Assembly: GCA_963700105.1 (NCBI GenBank)
Contig: CAVOWL010000004.1
Span: forward strand, 806,001 to 870,000
Reading direction: 5' to 3'
DNA: 64,000 nucleotides
Source: CAVUWL01 sp963700105
Lineage (GTDB): Bacteria; Actinomycetota; Thermoleophilia; Solirubrobacterales; 70-9
The position numbers and the translations under genes are program-made. The number at the start of each line of letters is the position of its first letter. Position 1 is the first letter of the stretch. The notes beneath the pieces are model-generated. The model did not search any database. It was given only the letters and a program-made list of their open reading frames with translations, and was not told where the DNA came from. Positions 8,198-16,064 of this stretch are shown here, in pieces.

Positions 8198-10192
8198 ATG
8201 AGCGCACACCGCCTCAGTAAGCCCGATCCACCCTGGGTGATGCGCACCTACGCGGGGCACTCCGACGCCCGGCGCTCCAACGAGCTCTACCGGGGAAATT
8301 TGGCCAAGGGACAGACCGGCCTCTCGATCGCCTTTGACCTGCCCACCCAGACGGGCTATGACCCTGACCACATCCTCTCCCGCGGGGAGGTCGGCAAGGT
8401 CGGGGTCTCAATTGCCCACAAAGGCGATATGCACCAGCTCCTCGACGGCATCCCGCTGGGGGAGATGAACACCTCGATGACGATCAACGCGACGGCGGCA
8501 TGGTTATTGGGCCTCTACGTGACGGTCGCCGAGGAAAACGGAGTGGCGCGCTCCGCGCTCACCGGCACGACCCAAAACGACATCATCAAGGAGTACCTCT
8601 CGCGCGGCACCTACGCCTTCCCGCCCGAGCCATCGATGCGGCTGATCGCCGACATGGTCGCCTTCACGGTGAGCGAGGTGCCGAGCTGGAACCCAACCAA
8701 TATCTGCAGCTATCACCTGCAGGAGGCCGGCGCCACGCCGGTGCAAGAGATCGCCTACGCCCTCTCCACCGCAATCGCCGTGCTCGATGAGGTAAAGGCG
8801 CGGGGGCAGGTCGCCGAGGCGGACTTCCCCAGGGTCTTTGGCCGCATCTCCTTCTTCGTCAATGCCGGCATTCGCCTGGTCGAAGAGATCGCCAAGCTGC
8901 GGGCGATGGGCCGCCTTTGGAATGAGATCGGCCGCCAGCGCTACGGGGTCAGCGAGGAGAAGATGCTGCGCTTTCGCTACGGCGTCCAGGTCAATAGCCT
9001 CGGCCTGACCGAGGCACAGCCTGAAAATAACATCCAGCGGATCGTCGTTGAGGCCCTGGCGGTGACCCTGAGCCGCGACGCCCGGGCTCGCGCGATCCAG
9101 CTTCCCGCCTGGAATGAGGCGATGGGTCTCCCCCGCCCCTGGGATCAGCAGTGGAGCCTTCGCATCCAGCAGGTGCTCGCAAATGAGACCGACCTGCTCG
9201 AGTACCCAGACATATTCGAGGGCTCAAATGTGATGGATGGCCTGGTCGAGGAGCTGAGCGAAGGCGCTCGGGCCGAGATGGCGGTGGTCGCCGAGCAGGG
9301 CGGCGCCGTCGCCGCCGTCCCCTACATGAAGGCCCGACTGGTCGAATCCCACCGCGAGCGGGTGGCGCGGATCGAGAGCGGCGAGCAGAAGGTGATCGGC
9401 CAAAACAGCTTTACCGAGAGCGAGGACTCCCCGCTGACTGCCGGTGCTGACGGCGGCATCCTCACCCCCGATCCCCAGGTGGAGGCAGAGCGGGTGGCGG
9501 CACTTGAGCTCTGGAAGGCCGAGCGCGACGCTGTGGCGGTGCGTGGCGCGCTCAAAGAGCTGGCCCGGGTCGCCCGCGATCAAAGCGCCAACATCATGCC
9601 GGCGACGATCGCAGCCGCAGAGGCCGGGGTCACCACCGGCGAGTGGGCCGAGGTCCTTCGCGAGGAGTTCGGGGCCTACCGTGCTCCGACCGGGATCGAG
9701 TCGGCCGCAGCTCCCCCCGAGCCCGAGCAGCTCGCTGAGATCCGCGCCGAGGTCGAGAAGGTCTCAGCCGAAATTGGGCACCCGATCAAGATCTTGGTCG
9801 GAAAGCCCGGACTCGACGGGCATTCCAACGGCTCTGAGCAGATCGCCCTGCGCGCCCGCGACGTCGGCATGGAGGTGATCTATCAGGGAATCCGCCTCAC
9901 CCCGGCCGAGATCGCTGAGTCCGCCCTGCAGGAGGACGTCGACGTGGTCGGCCTCTCGATCCTCTCCGGCTCCCACCTGGAGCTGGTTCCCGAGGTTGTG
10001 AGCCTGCTGCGCGAGGAGGGCGTCGATGTGCCGGTCGTGGTCGGCGGCATCATTCCGGTTGCCGATGCGGTGCGCCTGCGCGCCGCCGGGGTCGCCGGCG
10101 TCTACACCCCGCGGGACTTCGATATCAACCGGATCATGGCCGAGATCGTCGAGCTGGTCAGGCAGCGAGCCGGCAGCGCCGCCGCGGCCTGA
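8198..10192 (+). CDS. ecm: Ethylmalonyl-CoA mutase (MeaA/Ecm type), B12-dependent
   Basis: This 664-residue protein contains a methylmalonyl-CoA-mutase-type catalytic domain (about residues 1-500) and a C-terminal cobalamin domain (about 535-660). Features typical of the MeaA/Ecm branch are WVMRTYAGHS at the start, SMTINATAAW (about 93-102) and LPAWNEAMGLPRPWDQQWS. The B12 signature is DGHSNG with a later SILSGS and VVVGG. It would isomerise (2R)-ethylmalonyl-CoA to methylsuccinyl-CoA in acetyl-CoA assimilation. ATG 8198 was chosen because it directly precedes the conserved N terminus. A plain methylmalonyl-CoA mutase is less likely because the large and small subunits are not paired here. 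A related gene set lies at 40.4-47.6 kb. Confidence 0.85.
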   Translation: MSAHRLSKPDPPWVMRTYAGHSDARRSNELYRGNLAKGQTGLSIAFDLPTQTGYDPDHILSRGEVGKVGVSIAHKGDMHQLLDGIPLGEMNTSMTINATAAWLLGLYVTVAEENGVARSALTGTTQNDIIKEYLSRGTYAFPPEPSMRLIADMVAFTVSEVPSWNPTNICSYHLQEAGATPVQEIAYALSTAIAVLDEVKARGQVAEADFPRVFGRISFFVNAGIRLVEEIAKLRAMGRLWNEIGRQRYGVSEEKMLRFRYGVQVNSLGLTEAQPENNIQRIVVEALAVTLSRDARARAIQLPAWNEAMGLPRPWDQQWSLRIQQVLANETDLLEYPDIFEGSNVMDGLVEELSEGARAEMAVVAEQGGAVAAVPYMKARLVESHRERVARIESGEQKVIGQNSFTESEDSPLTAGADGGILTPDPQVEAERVAALELWKAERDAVAVRGALKELARVARDQSANIMPATIAAAEAGVTTGEWAEVLREEFGAYRAPTGIESAAAPPEPEQLAEIRAEVEKVSAEIGHPIKILVGKPGLDGHSNGSEQIALRARDVGMEVIYQGIRLTPAEIAESALQEDVDVVGLSILSGSHLELVPEVVSLLREEGVDVPVVVGGIIPVADAVRLRAAGVAGVYTPRDFDINRIMAEIVELVRQRAGSAAAA

Positions 10193-10229
10193 GTGACCCC
10201 GAGGGAGCTAGGCGCCACAATGAAAAGCG

Positions 10230-10796
10230 ATGAGTGAGCTAAACGGCGATCGCTCTGCCTGGCTTCGCTGCTACCGCTGTTGGTCGCAGAGCCTCGAGAT
10301 CCAGATCCACTACGACGCGATCCGCCGCATCGACCCCGACAGCGGCATCCCCACCGACGGCGTCGATGAGGTCCAGGAGTCGGTGGTGCAGTGCCTTGAC
10401 TGCATGCACGACCAACCCCACCTCACCTTCCAGGGTGACCGGGTGGTGCCGATCGAGGATCGCTGGGAACGAATGGTCGCCGGCACGCCGTGGGTCGCCT
10501 CCTGCACCGTGACCGTCGATCAGGATCGGGTTGAGACCTGCTCGGGCCCCGAGGCGATCGAGTTTCTCACCTACGGTGCCTTCGGCGACGCGGGCGTGCG
10601 TGAGTTCTTCACCCACGTGCGCTTCCACAAGCACGACGAGGAGCAGATCGTCATCCACCTGCTGGTCGAGCTCTACGCGCGCTCAGCCCAGGAGGCAACC
10701 GATGTCCTCGAAGAGGCCGCCCACGGTCAGCTCGAGATCACCTCCCTGGCCGAGGAGTCCCGCCCGCCCGCCCACGCGGCCGATGAAGCGCACTGA
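10230..10796 (+). CDS. Hypothetical protein with N-terminal Cys4 zinc-ribbon-like motif
   Basis: The 188-residue product has two CxxC pairs (CYRC near residue 14 and CLDC near residue 55) that could bind one zinc ion. It continues as an acidic alpha/beta protein with FHKHDEEQIVIHLLVELYAR near the C terminus. It begins 38 bases after the mutase stop on the same strand, so it is probably co-transcribed. I do not recognise the family. A role linked to the mutase (for example a metallochaperone or regulator) is only suggested by position. It ends eight bases before the stop of the convergent HTH/nucleotidyltransferase gene. Confidence 0.6.
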   Translation: MSELNGDRSAWLRCYRCWSQSLEIQIHYDAIRRIDPDSGIPTDGVDEVQESVVQCLDCMHDQPHLTFQGDRVVPIEDRWERMVAGTPWVASCTVTVDQDRVETCSGPEAIEFLTYGAFGDAGVREFFTHVRFHKHDEEQIVIHLLVELYARSAQEATDVLEEAAHGQLEITSLAEESRPPAHAADEAH

Positions 10797-10803
10797 GCCA
10801 CCC

Positions 10804-11606
10804 TCATCGGCGCGGCTCGGCCGCTGGATCGGTGAGTGCCGCGACGTCGGCTAGGTCGAGGGGGCGGCCGCGGGCAAGCTTCATCTGGATCAAATCCTCA
10901 AGCCCCACAACCCGAACCTCGATCTCCCCGAGATGCACGCGCAGGGCCCGCTTGCTCAACTCGGCATAGGGCCGGGCCCCCGCTGCCTCGGTCATCACCT
11001 CGATGCATCCCTCACGGGTGACAAGCTGCCAAAGGGTGGCCCCGGGGAGCATGTCGGCCTCGATTCGATCGTCCTCATGGCCCCGATCAAGCACCCTCGC
11101 ATCGAGTGAGCGAAGCGCCTCGGCGAGGCGAGTGCGGTTGCGGGATCAGGAGCGGGGATCAGATCGGCGTCATTTGTCGTGCGGACGTGGCCGTGGGCTT
11201 GAACCGCGAGCCCGCCAATCAGCACGTAGTCGACTCGATGCTTGGCCAGCGCCGCAAGGATGCGCTCGGCCTCGAGCCCCGGCTCAGGCCGATCTTCACC
11301 GGCCCCCCGCCCTGTAGCGGCGAGACCTGCGCTCATCCGGTTCCAGGATATGCCGAGCGCCAGGCGCTCCCCCGGAGATCGAAGCGCCATGGCGCGGCGA
11401 TGCAGCGGGTCATAGTCGCGATCTGCCGGCACGGCGGCGATCTCAAGGCGCTCTCCCATCGCCCGCATCAGCAGCGCCAGCGTCTCGACGCTGGGCGAAA
11501 TCTCATCCTTCTCAAGGCGGCTGATCGCCGACTGATGGGTGCCGACGCGGCGGGCCAATCGCCGCTGGCTGAGCCCGTGGCGCCGACGAGTTGCGCGGAT
11601 CAGCAT
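10804..11606 (-). pseudogene. XRE-type HTH fused to a nucleotidyltransferase-like domain, frameshifted
   Basis: The first frame starts at ATG 11606 with a helix-turn-helix (RATRRRHGLSQRRLARRVG, then QSAISRLEKDEISPSVETL). It then enters an MNT-like nucleotidyltransferase core with VDYVLIGGLAVQAHG and TTNDADL (GG motif and D-x-D metal site). The second frame supplies the rest: EALRSLDARVLDRGHEDD and LEDLIQMKLARGRPLDLADV. They join if one base is added between 11120 and 11145. Such fusions occur in toxin-antitoxin and phage-defence modules, where the HTH autoregulates. As assembled the protein would end in an unrelated tail. No partner toxin gene is evident next to it. Confidence 0.65.
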
Positions 11607-11762
11607 TCCGGGAGTAATAATGCGCTGGTTATAACAAATTAGTGATCACAGCTTGCGAGCAAACTCGACCCAGGGGTTCTCACATGAGGCAAAACGGCCT
11701 CGCCGCGACGCCAAACGAACTCCTCAGAAGGGGGGAGGCGCCCCCGCGCCCGAGGTCAAGCG

Positions 11763-13205
11763 TCAGTGCAACTGGCCGACGTGCCCGAAGATGAACTGCT
11801 CCTGGGGCGTGTCGAGGCCGAACTGCACGCCCCGACCCAGCGAGACCCGCACGTTCTCCAAGAGGATCATGAAGTCAAAGTAGGCGGAGCGATGCTTTAG
11901 GTAATAGAGGTCATGGCAGAGCTTCCAGCTGGTCCCCTCCTGCGAGCCTCCGTATCCGCAGCGCGCCTGGGCCCAACCCGCCAGCCCCGGCTTGACCAGG
12001 TGGCGGCGGTCATAGTAGGCGAGCCGGCGCTCGAGGCCGTCGATCAGCTGGCGGCGCTCGGGGCGCGGACCGACGATCGTCATCTCGCCGCGCAGGACGT
12101 TCCAAAGCTGGGGCATCTCATCCATATGCAGGCGCCTCATGATCCGGCCCACGGTGGTGACTCGGTCATCATCTGCCCCCGACCACTGTGCCCCGGTCTC
12201 CTCGGAGCTCACCCGCATCGAGCGCAGCTTGATCATTTCGAATTCGCGGCCCCTCTCCCCCACCCGGCGCTGGCGGTAAAACACCGGGCCACCGTCGGTC
12301 AGCTTGACGGCGATTGCAAAGGCCAGGAGGACCGGCGCCATCAAAATCAGCATCACGGCGCCGATCACGAGGTCGAAGATTCGCTTCGAAGCGGGCGAGC
12401 CGGGACGGTAGCGAGGGTGAAGCAGGTACTGAAACCAGGCCGAGTTGGACTGGCCGAGCGGGACGTGGCCGAGAAGATCCTCGTAGAGCTGGCTGGCCTC
12501 GATCAGGCGGACCGGAAGGTCGAGGCAGGTCGCCGCAACCCACTCAAATAGCTCCAGGCGGGAGCGATGCGGCTGCTGATTGGCGCCCGAGCCGCGGCTG
12601 GAATGAACCAGAAGTTCGATCGAGTACTGATCAACCACCTCGCGCACGTCTTCCAGTGAGCCGAGCCAGTGAGGGCCGCGTCCGGGCTCCACCTCGGCTC
12701 CATCCTCGGCGAGCCAGCCGACCACCTTGTAGGAGCGGATACCGGCGTTTCTCAGCTCGTGAGCGAGGCCCCTGGCCAGGCCGGGCGAGCCGATCATCGC
12801 GACCCGAACCTTGCGCACCGACTCAAAGCGGGTCACGATCCAGGCCGCAAACGCCGTTATCAACCAGGCCCCGATCAGCGGCGCCGCCATCTCAGCGGCG
12901 GGGGCGGGCTGACCGACGAGGGCAAATATCCCCAGCGTGATTGCGAGCCCGATGATCGGGACCGCGGCGCGGATCACGAAGGCCGCCAGCGGCATCAGGT
13001 GCAGCGGGTGGCGGTCGCGCTCGAGCAGAAGAGCTGCTCCGAACACCGCCGCAAAGGCGATCACCCCGTGCCCGAGGGAGTGCAGGTGGCTGGCCGCCAG
13101 CAAAGCGGCGGCCAGCGCGGGGGCGACGCCGAAGGCGACGATCCGCAGACAACGCTGCGCATACAGCGTTGTCTGCCGAGAATATGTCGCGGGGTCATCC
13201 ATCAT
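11763..13205 (-). CDS. Exopolysaccharide polyprenyl glycosylphosphotransferase (initiating sugar transferase)
   Basis: This 480-residue protein has four to five N-terminal membrane helices, a central Rossmann-like CoA-binding-type segment (KVRVAMIGSPGLARGLAHEL) and a C-terminal bacterial sugar transferase domain. The catalytic part shows KRIFDLVIGAVMLI, GGPVFYRQRRVG, FEMIKLRSM, DEMPQLWNVLRGEM, VGPRPE and KPGLAGWAQ. It would transfer a sugar-1-phosphate from a UDP-sugar to undecaprenyl phosphate, the first committed step of repeat-unit assembly. It marks the left end of the polysaccharide locus. The start is one of two adjacent ATG codons (13205 or 13202). It lies downstream of, and on the same strand as, the surface protein gene at 13236-13607. 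Confidence 0.9.
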   Translation of the reverse strand: MMDDPATYSRQTTLYAQRCLRIVAFGVAPALAAALLAASHLHSLGHGVIAFAAVFGAALLLERDRHPLHLMPLAAFVIRAAVPIIGLAITLGIFALVGQPAPAAEMAAPLIGAWLITAFAAWIVTRFESVRKVRVAMIGSPGLARGLAHELRNAGIRSYKVVGWLAEDGAEVEPGRGPHWLGSLEDVREVVDQYSIELLVHSSRGSGANQQPHRSRLELFEWVAATCLDLPVRLIEASQLYEDLLGHVPLGQSNSAWFQYLLHPRYRPGSPASKRIFDLVIGAVMLILMAPVLLAFAIAVKLTDGGPVFYRQRRVGERGREFEMIKLRSMRVSSEETGAQWSGADDDRVTTVGRIMRRLHMDEMPQLWNVLRGEMTIVGPRPERRQLIDGLERRLAYYDRRHLVKPGLAGWAQARCGYGGSQEGTSWKLCHDLYYLKHRSAYFDFMILLENVRVSLGRGVQFGLDTPQEQFIFGHVGQLH

Positions 13206-13235
13206 TGAGCCACCCCCGATCCTGCGATCGAGGCG

Positions 13236-13607
13236 CTATTCCCTTTCACTTCCGGTTGAGGTGACCTTCCACAGGGCGACGCCGGTGCCGGTCAACACGG
13301 CCGCAACCAGCACCAAGGCGCCGAGGTCGAGGCCGGTGAATGGGAGCGAGCCGCCGGTCGAGGCGACCGCCTCGGTCCCGCTCGGCGTGGCGGGCGTCAC
13401 GTCCGCCGCTCGCACGTCCCGGGCTGGACCATTGCCGCCTTCTTGGGCGGCGGCGACGGAGCAGTACTGGGAAGCTGTCGGGTCATTTGACGCATTGGTG
13501 CAATTCCCCTGGGCCAATGCCTGGGTGGGGAGCACGAACGCGGCGGCAAGCACCGCAGTCGCAATCACCGCACGCAGGCCGGTTCTGATGTTGCTGGTTC
13601 CGGTCAC
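13236..13607 (-). CDS. Small secreted protein with LPFTG sorting signal
   Basis: The mature part is short: a signal peptide (AVIATAVLAAAFVLPTQALA), a Ser/Ala/Pro-rich stretch with two cysteines, then LPFTG, a hydrophobic helix (ALVLVAAVLTGTGVALW) and a short polar tail. This is the standard layout for sortase anchoring to the cell wall. I chose GTG 13607, about 11 bases after AAGGAG, instead of the longer frame opening at 13754, because the signal peptide then lies at the N terminus. The gene starts two bases after the stop of the small gene at 13610, so the two are coupled. The likely role is a surface-anchored component next to the polysaccharide locus. Confidence 0.7.
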   Translation of the reverse strand: MTGTSNIRTGLRAVIATAVLAAAFVLPTQALAQGNCTNASNDPTASQYCSVAAAQEGGNGPARDVRAADVTPATPSGTEAVASTGGSLPFTGLDLGALVLVAAVLTGTGVALWKVTSTGSERE

Positions 13608-13609
13608 TG

Positions 13610-13810
13610 CTACTTGTTCTCCTTTTGTTCTGCCATGGCCAAAATTAGGTCTGCGGGTACATTTGCGCCGAGGTCCGGATGGAACTCGCCAAAATGTAGT
13701 CGCGCCAATTCGACCAGGCGCTGCTTGTTTTGGGCGATCACGACTGTTCCGCATTCACATCGAATAACTAGCTGTAAACCTTGAGCGTCAAGAGTAAAGT
13801 TGTCATACAT
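13610..13810 (-). CDS. DUF1059-like small protein with CxC motif
   Basis: The 66-residue product reads LQLVIRCECGTVVIAQNKQR, then LVELARLHFGEFHPD. This resembles small DUF1059-type proteins that start with a cysteine pair followed by a helix with histidines (here H near residue 39 and H near 44), a possible metal site. Function is unknown. It is followed by the LPFTG protein after two bases. Its start overlaps the upstream open part of the SARP gene frame, but the likely SARP start (13878) leaves a 67-base divergent promoter region. Confidence 0.6.
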   Translation of the reverse strand: MYDNFTLDAQGLQLVIRCECGTVVIAQNKQRLVELARLHFGEFHPDLGANVPADLILAMAEQKENK

Positions 13811-13877
13811 TGCTGCCGATCATGGACGAAGCGTGTTGCACTCCCGTGAAGACCACGTTTCGATATCGTTTACACCG

Positions 13878-14633
13878 ATGCCCAACCTCGAGACGGGCGC
13901 TACTCGCATCCAGCTCTGTGGTCGCCTCAAAGTAGATGTCAATGGGCGCCACGTCACACCCGCTCTTCGCGGTCGCCAGGGTCGGGTCCTGCTTGCATAT
14001 CTAGCCTTAAACCGGGGCAGGCCAGTAAGTCGCGATGAGCTGATCTTAGCGATCTGGCCCGACTCCCCCCCGGTCGACCCCGCCGCCGCCCTGCGCACCC
14101 AGCTCTCCCACCTGCGAAGCGCGCTTGGCTCAGAGGCGCTGGCGGGTCGCGACACGGTCGAGCTGCGCCTGCCCGAGAACACCTGGGTCGACGTCGAGGC
14201 CGCCGAGCAGGCGATCCGAGTCGCCGACGCCGCGCTTCGCTCAGGCGATTGGCGCGACGCCTGGATTCACGCCCATATCGCGCTCAATATCGCCGGGCGC
14301 CCGCTGCTCGCCGGCTTCGATGCTCCCTGGCTTGCGGAGGCACGCGACGAACTGGCCGAGATGAAGCTTCGCTCCCGCGAGGTGATCGCCCGTGCCGGGA
14401 TCGGCCTGGGCGGCTCCGAGCTGGCCGGGGCGGAGCGCTCCGCACGGCTGCTGATTCGAAGCGCTCCATTTCGCGAGACCGGCTACCTGTACCTGATGCG
14501 AGCCCTTGCCAGCTCCGGAAATACCGCCGAGGCCCTGCGTACCTACGACGGGCTCCGCACTCTGCTCAACTCCGAGCTGGGGACCGCCCCCGGCGTTGAG
14601 ATCCAGGCCCTTCACCGAGAGCTATTGGGCTAG
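13878..14633 (+). CDS. SARP/BTAD-family transcriptional activator
   Basis: The 251-residue product has an OmpR-like winged helix (IQLCGRLKVDVNGRHVTPAL, RGRQGRVLLAYLALNRGRPV, DELILAIWP) followed by a bacterial transcriptional activation domain with TPR-like helices (LPENTWVDVEAAEQAIR, then AEARDELAEMKLRSREVIAR). The C terminus reads GNTAEALRTYDGLRTLLNSE, typical of BTAD. Such proteins activate biosynthetic gene clusters in actinobacteria, and this one lies at the start of the polysaccharide locus, so it may regulate it. ATG 13878 was chosen because the domain begins a few residues later, although no clear ribosome binding site precedes it. No NB-ARC or sensor domain is attached. Confidence 0.85.
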   Translation: MPNLETGATRIQLCGRLKVDVNGRHVTPALRGRQGRVLLAYLALNRGRPVSRDELILAIWPDSPPVDPAAALRTQLSHLRSALGSEALAGRDTVELRLPENTWVDVEAAEQAIRVADAALRSGDWRDAWIHAHIALNIAGRPLLAGFDAPWLAEARDELAEMKLRSREVIARAGIGLGGSELAGAERSARLLIRSAPFRETGYLYLMRALASSGNTAEALRTYDGLRTLLNSELGTAPGVEIQALHRELLG

Positions 14634-14668
14634 GAAAAAGCAGCGCCGGCCCGATCGCTGGGGCGCTG
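14634..14668 (-). terminator. Intrinsic terminator for the glycosyltransferase at 14715-15701
   Basis: CAGCGCC (14641-14647) and GGCGCTG (14662-14668) form a seven-base-pair GC-rich stem. On the minus strand the stem is followed by CTTTTTC (14634-14640 read in reverse). It sits between two convergent genes and fits termination of the minus-strand gene. Confidence 0.55.
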
Positions 14669-14714
14669 GAAGCTTGGGAGATCTGGGAAAGAAGTTGCAA
14701 GTTGCGGCGCCCGC

Positions 14715-15701
14715 TCAGCGCCGGATGCGCTTTCTGACCCAGCGCGCCGCGTGATAGGGGCGCAGCATCTGCAGGTAGGGCGCATAGCCACGCGCTCCGC
14801 TGCGGGCACCGGCATCGCCGGCTAATTCCAGACACCACTCGACGCTTCGATGGAAACTGGCGGCGGGTGAGAACCACTGCAGCCAGGCCGCCCGGGCAAG
14901 CTCCCCCATCTGCGCTGCATCGATTCGCCGCGCCCCCAGCAGGGCCGGGATGTCGGCGACCCGGGCCTCGGGGACCCGCACCGAAAACGCGCCCCAATCG
15001 GGGCCCCGGGGCGCCACCCATTGGTCTGAGACGATCACCGGGACTCGCCCCAGCATCATCGCCTCAAAGAGCCGAAAGCTCGACGTTCCGCCCCCACGCG
15101 GACAGATGATGAAGGCGGATTCATGGGCGCTTCGCGCATATCGCTCGACAAAATCCTCGGCGCCCCTCAGCTGCTGCATGCTTTGACCGGACCGAAGCGC
15201 CTCGGCGCTGGCATCAAAGATGATCGCTTCTGGATGATCTAGCTCGACGATCCGCCGCCGCACGGGATGGGCAGCCGCGGTGCCGACAAATGAAAAGAGC
15301 TGCGAGGGGATCTGATCGGGGTCATAGCGCAACCGCGGGCTTTCGCTGACCCCAAGGTAGTGGCCTGACCTTGTCCAGCTGGGCCAAAACCAGCGCCGCT
15401 CAACCGAAGCAAAGATCCCGGGCAGGAAGGGCACAATCCGATCGGTTGAGGAAAAGAGGTAGCTCTTGGCTTTGTGCTCGCGATATAGGGGGTGGCTGCG
15501 AACCGCCTCGAAGTAAAAGCCCGCTTCCCCAGAGGTCTCGACAAAGATGATCAGATCGGCGCCGGCCGGGTCCTCGGTCAGCCGATGGATGCCGAAGCTG
15601 TCGGCCCGCGCCGAGCTCTGCATCTGCTCGAGGTCCAGGTGGCTCTTGGGGCCGCCCTGCCGGCCGTGGGGCGCGGCGGAGAGCAGATGAACCGTGGCCA
15701 C
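14715..15701 (-). CDS. Exostosin-family (GT47-like) glycosyltransferase
   Basis: The 328-residue protein carries the exostosin-type C-terminal signature: AFIICPRGGGTSSFRLFEAM followed by MLGRVPVIVSDQW and a stretch with SVRVPEARVADIPALL. Animal exostosins polymerise heparan sulfate; bacterial relatives transfer sugars in polysaccharide synthesis. A cytosolic, GT-B-like fold is expected and no signal peptide is present. Given the C5-epimerase/deacetylase gene in the same locus, a role in building a uronic acid or hexosamine chain is plausible but unproven. It is transcribed alone on the minus strand, divergent from the Wzz/kinase gene, and ends at a likely terminator. Confidence 0.75.
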   Translation of the reverse strand: MATVHLLSAAPHGRQGGPKSHLDLEQMQSSARADSFGIHRLTEDPAGADLIIFVETSGEAGFYFEAVRSHPLYREHKAKSYLFSSTDRIVPFLPGIFASVERRWFWPSWTRSGHYLGVSESPRLRYDPDQIPSQLFSFVGTAAAHPVRRRIVELDHPEAIIFDASAEALRSGQSMQQLRGAEDFVERYARSAHESAFIICPRGGGTSSFRLFEAMMLGRVPVIVSDQWVAPRGPDWGAFSVRVPEARVADIPALLGARRIDAAQMGELARAAWLQWFSPAASFHRSVEWCLELAGDAGARSGARGYAPYLQMLRPYHAARWVRKRIRR

Positions 15702-16064
15702 CCCGACAGATTCCTCAGGGGCGCTCGGCGCCGCGCCGAAGGCCTGAGGAGATGGCGTGATCGGATCGGATCGCTGTGAAGCCCAGGTGATCGCGGCTTG
15801 ACGGCCAGCCCGATCCCCGGCCCAGCCGCAGCTCGGCCGCCCCGCCCGAGCCGCGGAGACTTAACTGGTCACGCTCCAGGGTGCGCAAGAAAAAGGGGTC
15901 CTTGGCTGGGCCGATCATCACCAGGAAGCCATTATGGGGCAGCGGCCGCCGCGCAGTTACCGCGCTGGGGTGCTGGTGGGAGGCGCAGTTTGCAGCACCT
16001 TGACCAAGCCGAGCCGGCGCCCGCCTCCCCAGTCCGTAGGGTCCCCTCGGCTGATCGCCTCCAG
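15702..16064. other. Gene-free stretch between divergent genes
   Basis: Open frames exist on both strands (for example 15715-16113 on the minus strand), but their translations are Arg/Pro/Gly-rich and resemble no family. I see no tRNA, repeat or clear promoter motif. It probably holds the promoters for the divergent glycosyltransferase and Wzz/kinase genes. Confidence 0.5.
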
